A DNA stretch of 30,416 bases, from the NCBI GenBank assembly GCA_030597865.1, contig JAUVQZ010000006.1:1-30416 (forward strand), in the 5' to 3' direction. Position numbers and translations under genes: made by a program. Below the pieces are notes generated by a model. That model did no database searches. It had not been told where the DNA came from and was given only the letters and a program-made list of their open reading frames with translations. The DNA is from Pseudomonadota bacterium (lineage in GTDB: Bacteria; Desulfobacterota; Desulfobulbia; Desulfobulbales; SURF-16). Shown piece by piece: positions 14,999-23,476 of this stretch (the stretch's first letter is position 1; the number at the start of each line of letters is the position of its first letter).

Positions 14999-17900
14999 TT
15001 ACTGCAACCAATAGGGCCGAAATGCCCGCTGGGGCTTGACCTCGCCACCGGGCAATATGTCGCCAAAGGTAACCAGGGGGGCCCGCACCACAGAGGTATC
15101 CCCCCCTGCGCCCGTCACCAGCAGACCTCCACCACGGACGGCCACCGGCACCTCAATCTGCCCCACCTCAGGATAGAAAAGCGGCAGCTCCTTTGTCCCG
15201 GAAAAGGAGAGATCGGCCAGATCAAGGGCCTTGCCATAATCACGGTTTAAGATGTGATCGGCGGCAACACGCGCCCACACAGGCAATGCCCCTGATGAGC
15301 CGCTGATATTGGTGGTTCTCCGGACCATGGGCTTATTATCATCATAGCCGACATAGGAGGCCAGCACCAAGCCGTTATGCAGGGTAACACCGTTTTCCCT
15401 GCCCTGATAAGAGCCGGGAACAATCCCTGCAAAGGTGGCATTGGTAAATCTATTCGATGTCCCTGTCTTACCCAGGACCGGAACGGTGATCCCCATCTCC
15501 AGCAGATTTGACTCAAGCTCCGGATCACGGCTATGGAGCTGAACCTTCCGATAGGCATAGCGGCCGGTGCCAAACTTGACCACATTCCTGAGGATATCAT
15601 TGGTAGCCAGGGTGCTTTGGGCATCAACCACCCTTTTCTTCACCTGCTTGGCCGTATAGACCACCGCACCATCATAGGTTTCAATGCGGGCAATGAGGTC
15701 CAGACCGGCATTTTGCTGCCCATCAATGGTGAAGGTCATACCAGAGGTAATTCCTTCGTACATCCTGGCCACCTCGTAGAGGCTGACCACATTTGATCCC
15801 AGCGGAAAGGAAAGCACCGGCTCAAGGGCACTCTCAACGCCAAACTCCCGGCTCATGCCGATGAGATAGCGCAATCCCGCCAATATCCTGAAATCCCTTA
15901 AGGCATGAAGCACTTCGGCACCATAAGGTTCCAGGGAATTTAGGCGTTCAAGCTCCTTGCCCCTGGCCACCTCCACCCTTTCCAGGGTGGCCACCGTGAT
16001 CAGATTATCGATCCGCACCCGGCCCCAGAATTCTTCTTTGCCTGCCGGCAGCATCCCGCCAAGCATGACACTGAAAAGCTTGGTTGTTACCGGCCGCCAG
16101 CCAGGCTCAGCCTGCTCCGAAAATATAAACTGATACTTGCTGAAATCCTGCTTTACAGCGCCACCCCTTTGGGCAGCCACGGGAATGTAATAGAGATTAG
16201 GGACATATTTCTCCAGGGTGGCATCAGGAAAGGTCTTCAACCGCATCAAGGCATCATGCTGGCCAAGGAGACGTTCAAAACTCCAGCGCACCAAGCTTTC
16301 CCGCACTTTGATTTCAGCAATCTCGGCCTTGGTCAACCTGTCTCCCGGCTCAGCGTTCTCCCTTTTGGCCTTCTGTTCCTCCTCGAACATGACAGCGTAT
16401 TTTTTGCTGTAATGCATCTTTTTGAGGAGTTCCAGCTCACCATCATGGCCGTCAAAGATAAGGTCACTTTCCACGGCCAGACGGGCCTCCTCAAAGGCCA
16501 ACTGCTGCAAGGCGTCCTGATCAACAACAATTCCCATCTCATCCCTGACCCGGCGCAGATAATGATTATAGGATTCCCCATCCTCCCGGCCCATGCCAAG
16601 ATGGGAGATAACCTCTTTGAACTGCCCTGGGGTCAGTTTGTCACAGAGATTGGCAACCAACCAAACCGTGGCCAGATTTTCTGACATGACACCGGCCCAG
16701 CTCATGGAAACTTTGGCATGGGGACTTTTATGGTCAGGCCGGGGAAAATAGGGTTCATCGTGATAGACAAACATGGCCCTTTCATTATTGAGGGCGTCCA
16801 GGGAGTTCCAGCCCAGCTGAAGGGCGGCCGTATAGACCAGGGGCTTGACCACCGACCCCATGGGACGCCTGGCCGTAACGGCCCGATTAAAATAATAATT
16901 GGTCATGCCGCCGACCATGGAGCGGATCTTGCCGTTCTGGAGGCTGATCACCGCGCCCTGGACCTCGGGGAACTTCTCCAGGTTAAAGAGGGCGCCGCCG
17001 CTGAGCTGATCAAGCTCCCGGATACTGACATAAACCCGATCCCCCTTCCGAATCTCCTTTAAGAGCGTTTTTTCAAGATCACCCTTAACCGGCATGGACC
17101 AGCGCTGCCGCTTGTAGCGAACCAGGGCAGTCAAGGCGGTCTGCAGGCCTTTCTTGTCAATAATACCAACGGGGTCCTTGGTGAGCGTACCGCCAAAGGA
17201 GAGATGGATTTTCACCGGATTCCTCTCAACCCTCTCAACCTGGGCCAAGAGGAACTGACCAACATGGAGTTTAGTCCTGCTGCCCAGGGACATGTCAGCA
17301 TAGGTCTTCTGGAGGAGATCATGGTCATACCCAGCCAGACGAATGTCAATGCGGGACAACTCGCTCTTCAGGGAGTAAAGGCTGCTCTCCTGCAGGTCCT
17401 TGTCAATGGTGGTGACCACCTTGATTCCGGAGGTGGCAATATTATCAATACCATGGCGGGCAAAGGCATCCTCAATAAGGGGTTCGGCCATGGCGTCTTT
17501 AACCAGGTCCATCACCGTATTTAAGGAGTACCGGGTCCGGCCCTGCTTAAAGGGGATCTCCTGATTCAAGGCACGCTGGTAGGCATTGGCGTCGATATAC
17601 TGGAGCTTATACATCTGGCCCAGAACATAGGCAGCGCGGTGTTTACTCTCCACCTGGGCCCTGTACACCGCCTCCTCTGTCTTTTTAATATGGGGATTAT
17701 AGTAGTTTGGTCTTTTCACCGAACCGGCAACAAAGGCTGCCTCAACAAGACTTAGATCAGCAGCCTCCTTGTCAAAATAATAACGGGCCGCAACCCCTAA
17801 ACCGCGGCCATTACCACTGACATAAAACTGATTGGCGTAGAACTCTAAGATCTTTTCCTTGGGATAATGGTACTCAAGGCGGAGGGCAAAGAGGAGCTCC

Positions 17901-18343
17901 TTGAGCTTGGCCTCAACTGATCTGCTCTGCCGCTTGAAGAGGTTTTTGGCCGTCTGCTGGGTAATGGTGGAGCCACCCTGCACCACCCGGCCGGCCTTGA
18001 CATTTGCCAGCATGGCCCGGGCAAGACCTTTAAAATCCACACCATAATGGCTGAAGAAATTATGGTCCTCTGAGGCGACAATGGCATTGACAAAATACGG
18101 GGGAATCTGCTGATAGGAGAGATACTGGCGATGTGACTCCTCAAAAAACACCCCGAGTTTTGCAGAGCCATCACTGTAGTAGACCGGGCTCTCCATGGTA
18201 AGAATATCATCAATACTCCTCTGGCTGATGGCCTCACCCGGTTCATGAATGACAAACAAATAATAGCCCCCTATCCCAGCAAGAACAAACAGGGCCAAAC
18301 AAACCAGGAAACCTTTAAGCAAAAAAGACAATATTTTCTTCAT
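14999..18343 (-). CDS. Class A penicillin-binding protein (bifunctional transglycosylase/transpeptidase) with large insertion
   Basis: This inner-membrane enzyme polymerises and cross-links murein. Of 1114 residues, 8-30 form the membrane anchor. The GT51 domain shows Glu92 in AIVASEDHNFFSHYGVDFKG, GGSTITQQTAKNLFKR, and KEKILEFYANQFYVSGNGRG. The transpeptidase shows S497-V-V-K500 (PMGSVVKPLVYTAAL), S554-E-N556 (MSENLATVW), and K959-T-G961 (LGKTGTSNRFTNATFAG). Between SxN and KTG lie about 400 residues; roughly 570-815 is a highly charged, mostly helical stretch (for example EEEQKAKRENAEPGDRLTKA) not expected in E. coli PBP1a or PBP1b. The protein is thus longer than usual class A PBPs. It is the first gene of a minus-strand run with the lipoprotein gene 79 bases downstream. 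Confidence 0.92.
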   Translation of the reverse strand: MKKILSFLLKGFLVCLALFVLAGIGGYYLFVIHEPGEAISQRSIDDILTMESPVYYSDGSAKLGVFFEESHRQYLSYQQIPPYFVNAIVASEDHNFFSHYGVDFKGLARAMLANVKAGRVVQGGSTITQQTAKNLFKRQSRSVEAKLKELLFALRLEYHYPKEKILEFYANQFYVSGNGRGLGVAARYYFDKEAADLSLVEAAFVAGSVKRPNYYNPHIKKTEEAVYRAQVESKHRAAYVLGQMYKLQYIDANAYQRALNQEIPFKQGRTRYSLNTVMDLVKDAMAEPLIEDAFARHGIDNIATSGIKVVTTIDKDLQESSLYSLKSELSRIDIRLAGYDHDLLQKTYADMSLGSRTKLHVGQFLLAQVERVERNPVKIHLSFGGTLTKDPVGIIDKKGLQTALTALVRYKRQRWSMPVKGDLEKTLLKEIRKGDRVYVSIRELDQLSGGALFNLEKFPEVQGAVISLQNGKIRSMVGGMTNYYFNRAVTARRPMGSVVKPLVYTAALQLGWNSLDALNNERAMFVYHDEPYFPRPDHKSPHAKVSMSWAGVMSENLATVWLVANLCDKLTPGQFKEVISHLGMGREDGESYNHYLRRVRDEMGIVVDQDALQQLAFEEARLAVESDLIFDGHDGELELLKKMHYSKKYAVMFEEEQKAKRENAEPGDRLTKAEIAEIKVRESLVRWSFERLLGQHDALMRLKTFPDATLEKYVPNLYYIPVAAQRGGAVKQDFSKYQFIFSEQAEPGWRPVTTKLFSVMLGGMLPAGKEEFWGRVRIDNLITVATLERVEVARGKELERLNSLEPYGAEVLHALRDFRILAGLRYLIGMSREFGVESALEPVLSFPLGSNVVSLYEVARMYEGITSGMTFTIDGQQNAGLDLIARIETYDGAVVYTAKQVKKRVVDAQSTLATNDILRNVVKFGTGRYAYRKVQLHSRDPELESNLLEMGITVPVLGKTGTSNRFTNATFAGIVPGSYQGRENGVTLHNGLVLASYVGYDDNKPMVRRTTNISGSSGALPVWARVAADHILNRDYGKALDLADLSFSGTKELPLFYPEVGQIEVPVAVRGGGLLVTGAGGDTSVVRAPLVTFGDILPGGEVKPQRAFRPYWLQ

Positions 18344-18425
18344 GAATTTCTACAGGCGCTCTACAACGAAATAATCTTGGCAAAGAACCCTCAACAGGGG
18401 GCAGGAAAGTCGTAAACACACTATT

Positions 18426-18455
18426 TTGGACATTTACAATAAAGGAAGGTATAAT
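18426..18455 (+). promoter_or_regulatory. Possible promoter for the lytic transglycosylase gene
   Basis: TTGGAC (18426-18431), an 18-base spacer and a perfect TATAAT (18450-18455) face the gene at 18670, about 210 bases away. The -35 is weak. The 326-base divergent gap 18344-18669 shows no gene and no other strong motif. Confidence 0.4.
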
Positions 18456-18669
18456 TCACTATTACAGCAACAACTTCAAGACAAAAGCTCCAACAACCTG
18501 TTTTTCCCTCCCCCTGCCCCGCAACGCCAGGGGAAAATGGAAAACATGTTGCCAGTTGATCCCGCCTCAGGTAAAAGGGGTGGGTATATATCAACAACCC
18601 CCTAACCTGACGTTGTTTTATTGAGATCACAATCAGGTTCTTTCTAATCCACAAACTGGCTTAATTCCC

Positions 18670-20304
18670 ATGCGTTACCTCCGTAGCTTTGCTCTGCTCC
18701 TCGTCTTACCCCTTGCCGGCTGCATCAACAGCACCCAGCAGTACGCCTCCCTTTCCCTAGATCAAAAGCTGGAACGCATCGACATCCCGACCATTGATGA
18801 GACCACCGTTCCCGAGCCCGCGGCAACGGTCAACGAAGAGATTGAAGAGCTTGAGCATCTGGGGCGCTGGGAACAGGGCTCTTCTGAGGCCATTGCCAAC
18901 CAGGAGGTCTCCTATGATTTCCCGGTGACCATGAACAAACAGGTGGAATTTTACCTCGATTTTTTCCAGAACCGTCAGCGCACCACCTTCACCAAATGGC
19001 TGGAACGTTCAGGCCGCTATCTGCCCATGATCCAAAGGCATCTCAAAGAGGCCGGCCTTCCCCTCGACCTGGCCTACCTGCCCATGATTGAGAGCGGCTA
19101 CAGCCTCACCGCATACTCCTCGGCCAAGGCCGCAGGCCCATGGCAGTTTATGCGGGCCACAGGCCGTCATTACGGCCTGAAGGTCAACAGCCATGAGGAT
19201 GATCGCCGCGACCCCACCAAGGCCACCCTGGCCGCCATTGATTTTTTGAGCGATCTCCACAAAGAATTCAACGACTGGTCCCTGGCGGTTGCCGCTTACA
19301 ATGCCGGAGGGGGTAAAATCAGAAGGGGTCTTAAAAAATATAAGGTGGACAATTTCTGGGATCTTGCCCAACATCGATACCTGAGCAGCGAGACAAAGCT
19401 CTATGTTCCGAAACTCATCGCCGCCATCATCATTGCCAAGGATCCTGCCAAGTACGGATTCACCAACATAAACTACCAAAAACCCCTGGAGTATGAGGTG
19501 GTCAACGTGCCCCGTTGGACCACCCTGCGCTCGGTTGCCGTGGCCAGCGATGCCGACTACGATGAGCTCCGCAATCTCAACCGCCAGCTCCGTAGAACAA
19601 TCACCCCCCCTGGCATGGCCTCCTATCCCCTCAAGGTGCCGGTGGGCAAAAAAGGGATAGTGGCCAAGAACCTCAAAAAGGTCTATCCGGTGGTGACCAC
19701 CAAGTATAAGACCCATATTGTTCGTGCCAACGACAGCCTCAGCAAAATCTGCAAGCTCTACAATATCAAGAAACTCACCCTACTCAAGACCAACAACCTG
19801 CAGAGCGCTCAACTGCATAAGGGCCAGCGCCTCCGCATTCCCTACCAGTCCACCGCCTATGTTCTCTGGGACAAGGAGAGCAACCCCCCTGTGGCCGTGG
19901 CTGACTCCGACCTGATCCTCCATAAGATCAGAGCGGGCGAGACCGTCTCCATCATTGCCCGGCGCTATGGCGTCCCCCAGCACATGATTGCCATCTGGAA
20001 CAATCTGGACGACCTGGGCCGCATCCGGGCAGGCCAGCAACTCGCCATCTATCTTGAAGATGCCACCTTTGCCAAAAAGGAGCAGGAACGCTTGGCCAGT
20101 CTGGCCACAGCCTCCTTGCCACCCGCCTCTCCGCAATCAGTGGATGGCAAGGTCATCTACTATCATGTCAAACGGGGCGACACCCTGTGGAATATTTCCC
20201 GCCAGTTCAACCTGAACATGGACAAAATCAGGCGCTGGAACAGTCTTGACAATGATGTAATCCATCCCGGCACCAAGCTGTTAATCAGAACCGCCTCCCT
20301 CTAG
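18670..20304 (+). CDS. mltD: MltD-like membrane-bound lytic murein transglycosylase with three LysM repeats
   Basis: The enzyme cleaves glycan strands of murein. Its 544 residues start with a lipoprotein signal (LLLVLPLAGC, Cys18). The SLT domain is at about 115-235 with catalytic Glu141 in LPMIESGYSLTAYSSAKAAG, followed by PWQFMRATGRHYGL and AVAAYNAGGGKI. A family-typical linker precedes three LysM murein-binding repeats at about 348-393 (THIVRANDSLSKICKLYNIK), 420-465 (HKIRAGETVSIIARRYGVPQ) and 497-541 (YHVKRGDTLWNISRQFNLN). The ATG at 18670 has no clear ribosome site. It is followed seven bases later by the SDR gene, and is divergent from the murein synthase at 18343. Confidence 0.93.
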   Translation: MRYLRSFALLLVLPLAGCINSTQQYASLSLDQKLERIDIPTIDETTVPEPAATVNEEIEELEHLGRWEQGSSEAIANQEVSYDFPVTMNKQVEFYLDFFQNRQRTTFTKWLERSGRYLPMIQRHLKEAGLPLDLAYLPMIESGYSLTAYSSAKAAGPWQFMRATGRHYGLKVNSHEDDRRDPTKATLAAIDFLSDLHKEFNDWSLAVAAYNAGGGKIRRGLKKYKVDNFWDLAQHRYLSSETKLYVPKLIAAIIIAKDPAKYGFTNINYQKPLEYEVVNVPRWTTLRSVAVASDADYDELRNLNRQLRRTITPPGMASYPLKVPVGKKGIVAKNLKKVYPVVTTKYKTHIVRANDSLSKICKLYNIKKLTLLKTNNLQSAQLHKGQRLRIPYQSTAYVLWDKESNPPVAVADSDLILHKIRAGETVSIIARRYGVPQHMIAIWNNLDDLGRIRAGQQLAIYLEDATFAKKEQERLASLATASLPPASPQSVDGKVIYYHVKRGDTLWNISRQFNLNMDKIRRWNSLDNDVIHPGTKLLIRTASL

Positions 20305-20311
20305 GCCTGCC

Positions 20312-21148
20312 ATGGATATTTCCGGCAAAACAGCCCTGGTTCTCGGTGCCAGCCGCGGTCTTGGCCGCGCCATTGCCCGGACCCTGGGGCATGCCGGTGC
20401 CCGCCTCATCCTCCCCTATTACGACTGGCCTGATTCCGTCCGGGAGATGGAGGAAGAATTTTCCAGCCTTGGCCTTGACTACCTGGCCAAACCTGTTGAT
20501 CTGCGTGAAGAGGATGGGGTCAGGGAGTTGCTGCGCCACGCCATGGAGCGCTACGGGCGCCTTAATATAGTCATCAATAATATTGAGCGGGGCGGCATGC
20601 CCATTGTCCACGGCCCCTACACCCGGGAGCAATGGGACCTGGAGATGGCCACCACCCTCAAGGCCAAATGGAATGTCTTTCAGGAGAGTCTGCCCTATTT
20701 AAAGAAAGAGCCGGAGGCGGTGATGATTGTCATCTCCTCCATAGCCGCCCTCACGGGCCGCAAGGGGCCGGCAGGCCTTATCTTCAACGATGGCTATGCC
20801 GCCGCCAACAGGGCCGTAAACGCCCTCACCGAAACCTGGGCCAGCCAGGGCGCTCCCGAGGTCAGGGTCAACGAAATCATGCTTGGTTTTTTTGAACACC
20901 GTCATGCCGAACAGACCAGGGGCTGGCCCCTGCTTGATCGCAGGCAGCAGCAGGAAATTATCCACCACACCTTGCTGGGGCGGACCGGCAGGGCCGAGGA
21001 TCTCGTCAAGGCCGTTCACTTTATCATTGAAGAGGCCACCTTCATGACCGGCACCACCCTGCGCCTTGATGGCGGTTATGTCCTGGGGGGAGAAAAAATA
21101 CCCCCCATGCCAGAAGGCATGGGGGGCGATTTAGCCATCAAGACCTGA
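20312..21148 (+). CDS. Short-chain dehydrogenase/reductase family protein lacking the catalytic lysine
   Basis: A 278-residue Rossmann-fold protein with the cofactor loop LVLGASRGLGRAIARTLG (12-26) and the expected Asp at VDLREEDG. The usual NNAG is NNIERGG (89-95), the active-site serine is in ISSIAALTG (142-143), and the normal YxxxK is GYAAANRAVNAL, where Tyr162 is followed by Asn166 instead of Lys. Classical SDRs need that Lys to hold the nicotinamide ribose and lower the Tyr pKa. The C-terminal FMTGTTLRLDGGYVL is standard for SDRs. The substrate is unknown. Related atypical SDRs exist, but whether this one is active is not clear. It lies seven bases after mltD, so probably co-transcribed. 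Confidence 0.85.
   Translation: MDISGKTALVLGASRGLGRAIARTLGHAGARLILPYYDWPDSVREMEEEFSSLGLDYLAKPVDLREEDGVRELLRHAMERYGRLNIVINNIERGGMPIVHGPYTREQWDLEMATTLKAKWNVFQESLPYLKKEPEAVMIVISSIAALTGRKGPAGLIFNDGYAAANRAVNALTETWASQGAPEVRVNEIMLGFFEHRHAEQTRGWPLLDRRQQQEIIHHTLLGRTGRAEDLVKAVHFIIEEATFMTGTTLRLDGGYVLGGEKIPPMPEGMGGDLAIKT
21101..21126 (+). terminator. Perfect 11-base hairpin inside the end of the SDR gene
   Basis: CCCCCCATGCC, loop AGAA, GGCATGGGGGG forms an 11-base perfect stem, still within the reading frame (coding PPMPEGMGG). It lacks a T run, so it may be a pause or an mRNA-stabilising end rather than a full terminator. It is the strongest stem near the 3' end of the mltD-SDR unit. Confidence 0.45.
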
Positions 21149-21200
21149 TGGCCGCGTATCAGCCTCAGCAAAAGGAGGAGGAGGCCAGAACCTTGGTCAT

Positions 21201-21518
21201 TCACTCAACTCCAGAGGGGTTATTCTTTTTTTCCTTCTCATCCTTCTTACGTTTGAGGAGATCCTCCAAGGCCCATTTGGGGATCTGGTGCATGACCACC
21301 TCCACACAGGCACGCTTAACCCCCTCTTGATCCTTAGGGTTTTCAATAACCGCCTCAGCCATGATCTCGTCGGCATCGTACCAGCATAACTCAACACCCT
21401 CTTTATCGTAAACGTTGAGAACCCGGCGGTTTAACTCCTGGAGATGCTCCTCCTCAACAATATTACCGACGATCTGCATGGCCACTTCATAGGGGACAAA
21501 ATCTGCTTCTTCTGACAT
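21201..21518 (-). CDS. Small acidic conserved-looking protein, function unknown
   Basis: The 105-residue protein starts best at ATG 21518, eight bases after AGAAGG; an upstream in-frame GTG is less likely. It reads MSEEADFVPYEVAMQIVGNI, then EEEHLQELNRRVLNVYDKEG, VELCWYDADEIMAEAVIENP, and a basic C-terminal helix KWALEDLLKRKKDEKEKK. It is mainly helical with no signal peptide, no membrane segment and one Cys. I do not recognise a family. It follows dgt on the same strand after a 92-base gap that contains an imperfect inverted repeat, so it may be a separate transcript. Confidence 0.65.
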   Translation of the reverse strand: MSEEADFVPYEVAMQIVGNIVEEEHLQELNRRVLNVYDKEGVELCWYDADEIMAEAVIENPKDQEGVKRACVEVVMHQIPKWALEDLLKRKKDEKEKKNNPSGVE

Positions 21519-21613
21519 CACGTATACCTTCTTGTTAGTATTAAAATTTAAAAGTTGAGAGGAGATAAGAATGGTAAAGCCTCCTTCTTACCCCCTCTCA
21601 GCCCTCAACCTTA

Positions 21614-22654
21614 CTACACCCTGATTGTCGGCCAAAAAATCTTCTGATACATGTCCTGGGCATAGCGATCCGTCATGCTGGCCACAAAATCCCCCACCCT
21701 CCTCTCCTGGGAGGTGGATTCGGCATAGGATCCCATGTAGGAATCAAGGAACTGCTGATTCTCCATAAAATAGCCAAAGAGCTCACGAAGCATCTTCGAG
21801 GCCTTGACAAATTCGTTATGGACCTGCTCGGACCGATAGACATTATCATAGAGAAACTGGCGCAGCTCCTGCATGGCCGGGCCGATTCTCTCTTCGACCC
21901 CAAACACCAGATGATCGCCCTGGGGAGACGTGCCGGCCAGTACCCCCTCCACCATGGAGACAATACGCCGCGAGTGTTTTTTGCCTAGAATTTCCTGGCA
22001 TGACTTCGGAATATCCACCTCGGAGATGACGCCGCTGCGGATGGCATCGTCAAGGTCATGGGCCAGATAGGCGATAATATCGGCATAGCGCACCACACAG
22101 CCCTCGGCTGTCTGGGGCATGTCCTTACTGGTGGCGGGCAGCACCTCGCCATAGCCCTTGGAGTGTTTGACAATGCCATCGCGCACCTCATAGGTGAGGT
22201 TCAGGCCAGCACCGTCATTCTCCAGCACATCCACCACCCGCAGACTCTGGCTATAATGGGAAAAACCGCCAACCATCAGCTCGTTTAACACCGCCTCACC
22301 GGCATGACCAAAGGGGGTGTGGCCCAGATCATGGCCCAGGGCAATGGCCTCCACCAGGTCTTCATTTAAGAACAGGGCCCTGCCCAGGGTTCTGGCAATC
22401 TCTGAGACCTCCAGGGTGTGGGTGAGACGGGTGCGATAATGGTCACCGGTGGGGGCAAGAAAGACCTGGGTCTTATACTTCAGACGACGAAAGGCCTTGC
22501 AATAGACGATACGGTTCCGATCCCGCTGAAAGGCGGTGCGGATGGCACAGGGTTCTGCCTGTACGACCCGCCCCTTTGTCCTGACGCTGGGGCAGCTGTA
22601 GGGCGAGAGATACTCAAGCTCCCTCTGTTCTATGGTTTCACGAACGCTGGGCAT
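21614..22654 (-). CDS. dgt: Deoxyguanosinetriphosphate triphosphohydrolase-like HD protein
   Basis: This HD-superfamily enzyme hydrolyses dNTPs (dGTP in the type enzyme) to nucleoside plus triphosphate. Its 346 residues contain FQRDRNRIVYCKAFRRLKYK, TQVFLAPTGDHYRTRLTHTL with His79, and GHDLGHTPFGHAGE with His108-Asp109, His112 and His117, which form the metal site. DIIAYLAHDLDDAIRSG supplies the later Asp. The short length and these motifs fit the 'type 2' Dgt-like group of about 340 residues rather than the 500-residue E. coli protein. In that group dNTP preference varies, so the substrate is uncertain. It is divergent from the deaminase gene at 22917. Confidence 0.93.
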   Translation of the reverse strand: MPSVRETIEQRELEYLSPYSCPSVRTKGRVVQAEPCAIRTAFQRDRNRIVYCKAFRRLKYKTQVFLAPTGDHYRTRLTHTLEVSEIARTLGRALFLNEDLVEAIALGHDLGHTPFGHAGEAVLNELMVGGFSHYSQSLRVVDVLENDGAGLNLTYEVRDGIVKHSKGYGEVLPATSKDMPQTAEGCVVRYADIIAYLAHDLDDAIRSGVISEVDIPKSCQEILGKKHSRRIVSMVEGVLAGTSPQGDHLVFGVEERIGPAMQELRQFLYDNVYRSEQVHNEFVKASKMLRELFGYFMENQQFLDSYMGSYAESTSQERRVGDFVASMTDRYAQDMYQKIFWPTIRV

Positions 22655-22785
22655 AATCTTTATTTAGGTACAATTCCACGCACGACTCACTATTTCACTC
22701 AAAATCTAATAACCGCAATTTCTGAAAAAATCGATGCTTTTCCTCTCTTTTCCAGACCACAAAGCAGGCGTATCGCCTCTTTTTC

Positions 22786-22813
22786 TTGACGCTGGACCAT
22801 TTCCCTTTATGAT
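22786..22813 (+). promoter_or_regulatory. Sigma-70-type promoter for the deaminase-radical SAM unit
   Basis: TTGACG (22786-22791), a 16-base spacer and TATGAT (22808-22813) lie about 105 bases before the ATG at 22917 and point to it. Both hexamers are one base off consensus. Confidence 0.55.
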
Positions 22814-22916
22814 AGTTGCCAAAATGACCCCTTCCCCTTCAAATCAACCGTTTGCCTTCGGCCCTTCAAAAAGGGCTTCAGGGCTGCCTTGAATCCCCCC
22901 GACAGACAGAAAAACT

Positions 22917-23423
22917 ATGGCCGACCACCACATCCAATATATGCAAGAAGCCCTTGTCGAGGCCCGCAAGGCCCTCAACAGGGGTGAATTCCCGGTGGGC
23001 TGCGTCATCAGCCGTCATGACCAGATAGTGGCCAGAGGGCACCGCACCAACAGCCGCGACCACGCCAATGAGCTGGACCATGCCGAGGTCACGGCCCTGC
23101 GCAGCCTTTTCCAGGAAGACGAGGCTGTGGACGACAGCCCCCTGACCGTCTACGCCACCATGGAGCCCTGCCTCATGTGTTTTTCCACCCTGATCCTCAA
23201 CAATGTCCGGACCATCGTCTACGCCTACGAAGATGCCATGGGCGGCGGCACCAATCTTGATTTCGCCTCCCTGCCGCCCCTGTACCAGGAAATGGAGATC
23301 ACCATTATCCCCCATGTCCTGCGCCAGGAGTCCCTGGCCCTGTTCAAGGAGTTTTTCAACAATCCACAGACCAACTACTGGCCGGACAGCCTGCTGTCTC
23401 AATATACCCTCAGCCAACCATAA
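22917..23423 (+). CDS. Nucleoside/tRNA adenosine deaminase-like protein (cytidine deaminase fold)
   Basis: The 168-residue zinc hydrolase carries the deaminase signature: His55-Ala-Glu57 in LDHAEVTALRSL and P84-C-L-M-C88 in TMEPCLMCFSTLILNN, which bind zinc and donate the proton. The N-terminal FPVGCVISRHDQIVARGHRT and VRTIVYAYEDAMGGG match the TadA/guanine deaminase branch. TadA itself usually has PCxMCAGA; here PCLMCFST follows, so anticodon A34-to-I editing should not be assumed. Other possible substrates are cytosine, guanine or free nucleosides. It has its own promoter at 22786 and precedes the radical SAM gene by 53 bases. Confidence 0.8.
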   Translation: MADHHIQYMQEALVEARKALNRGEFPVGCVISRHDQIVARGHRTNSRDHANELDHAEVTALRSLFQEDEAVDDSPLTVYATMEPCLMCFSTLILNNVRTIVYAYEDAMGGGTNLDFASLPPLYQEMEITIIPHVLRQESLALFKEFFNNPQTNYWPDSLLSQYTLSQP

Positions 23424-23476
23424 CAAAGAGGAGAAGGCCGGAACTTTTTTCATCCTTCATCCTTCACCCTGCCAAC

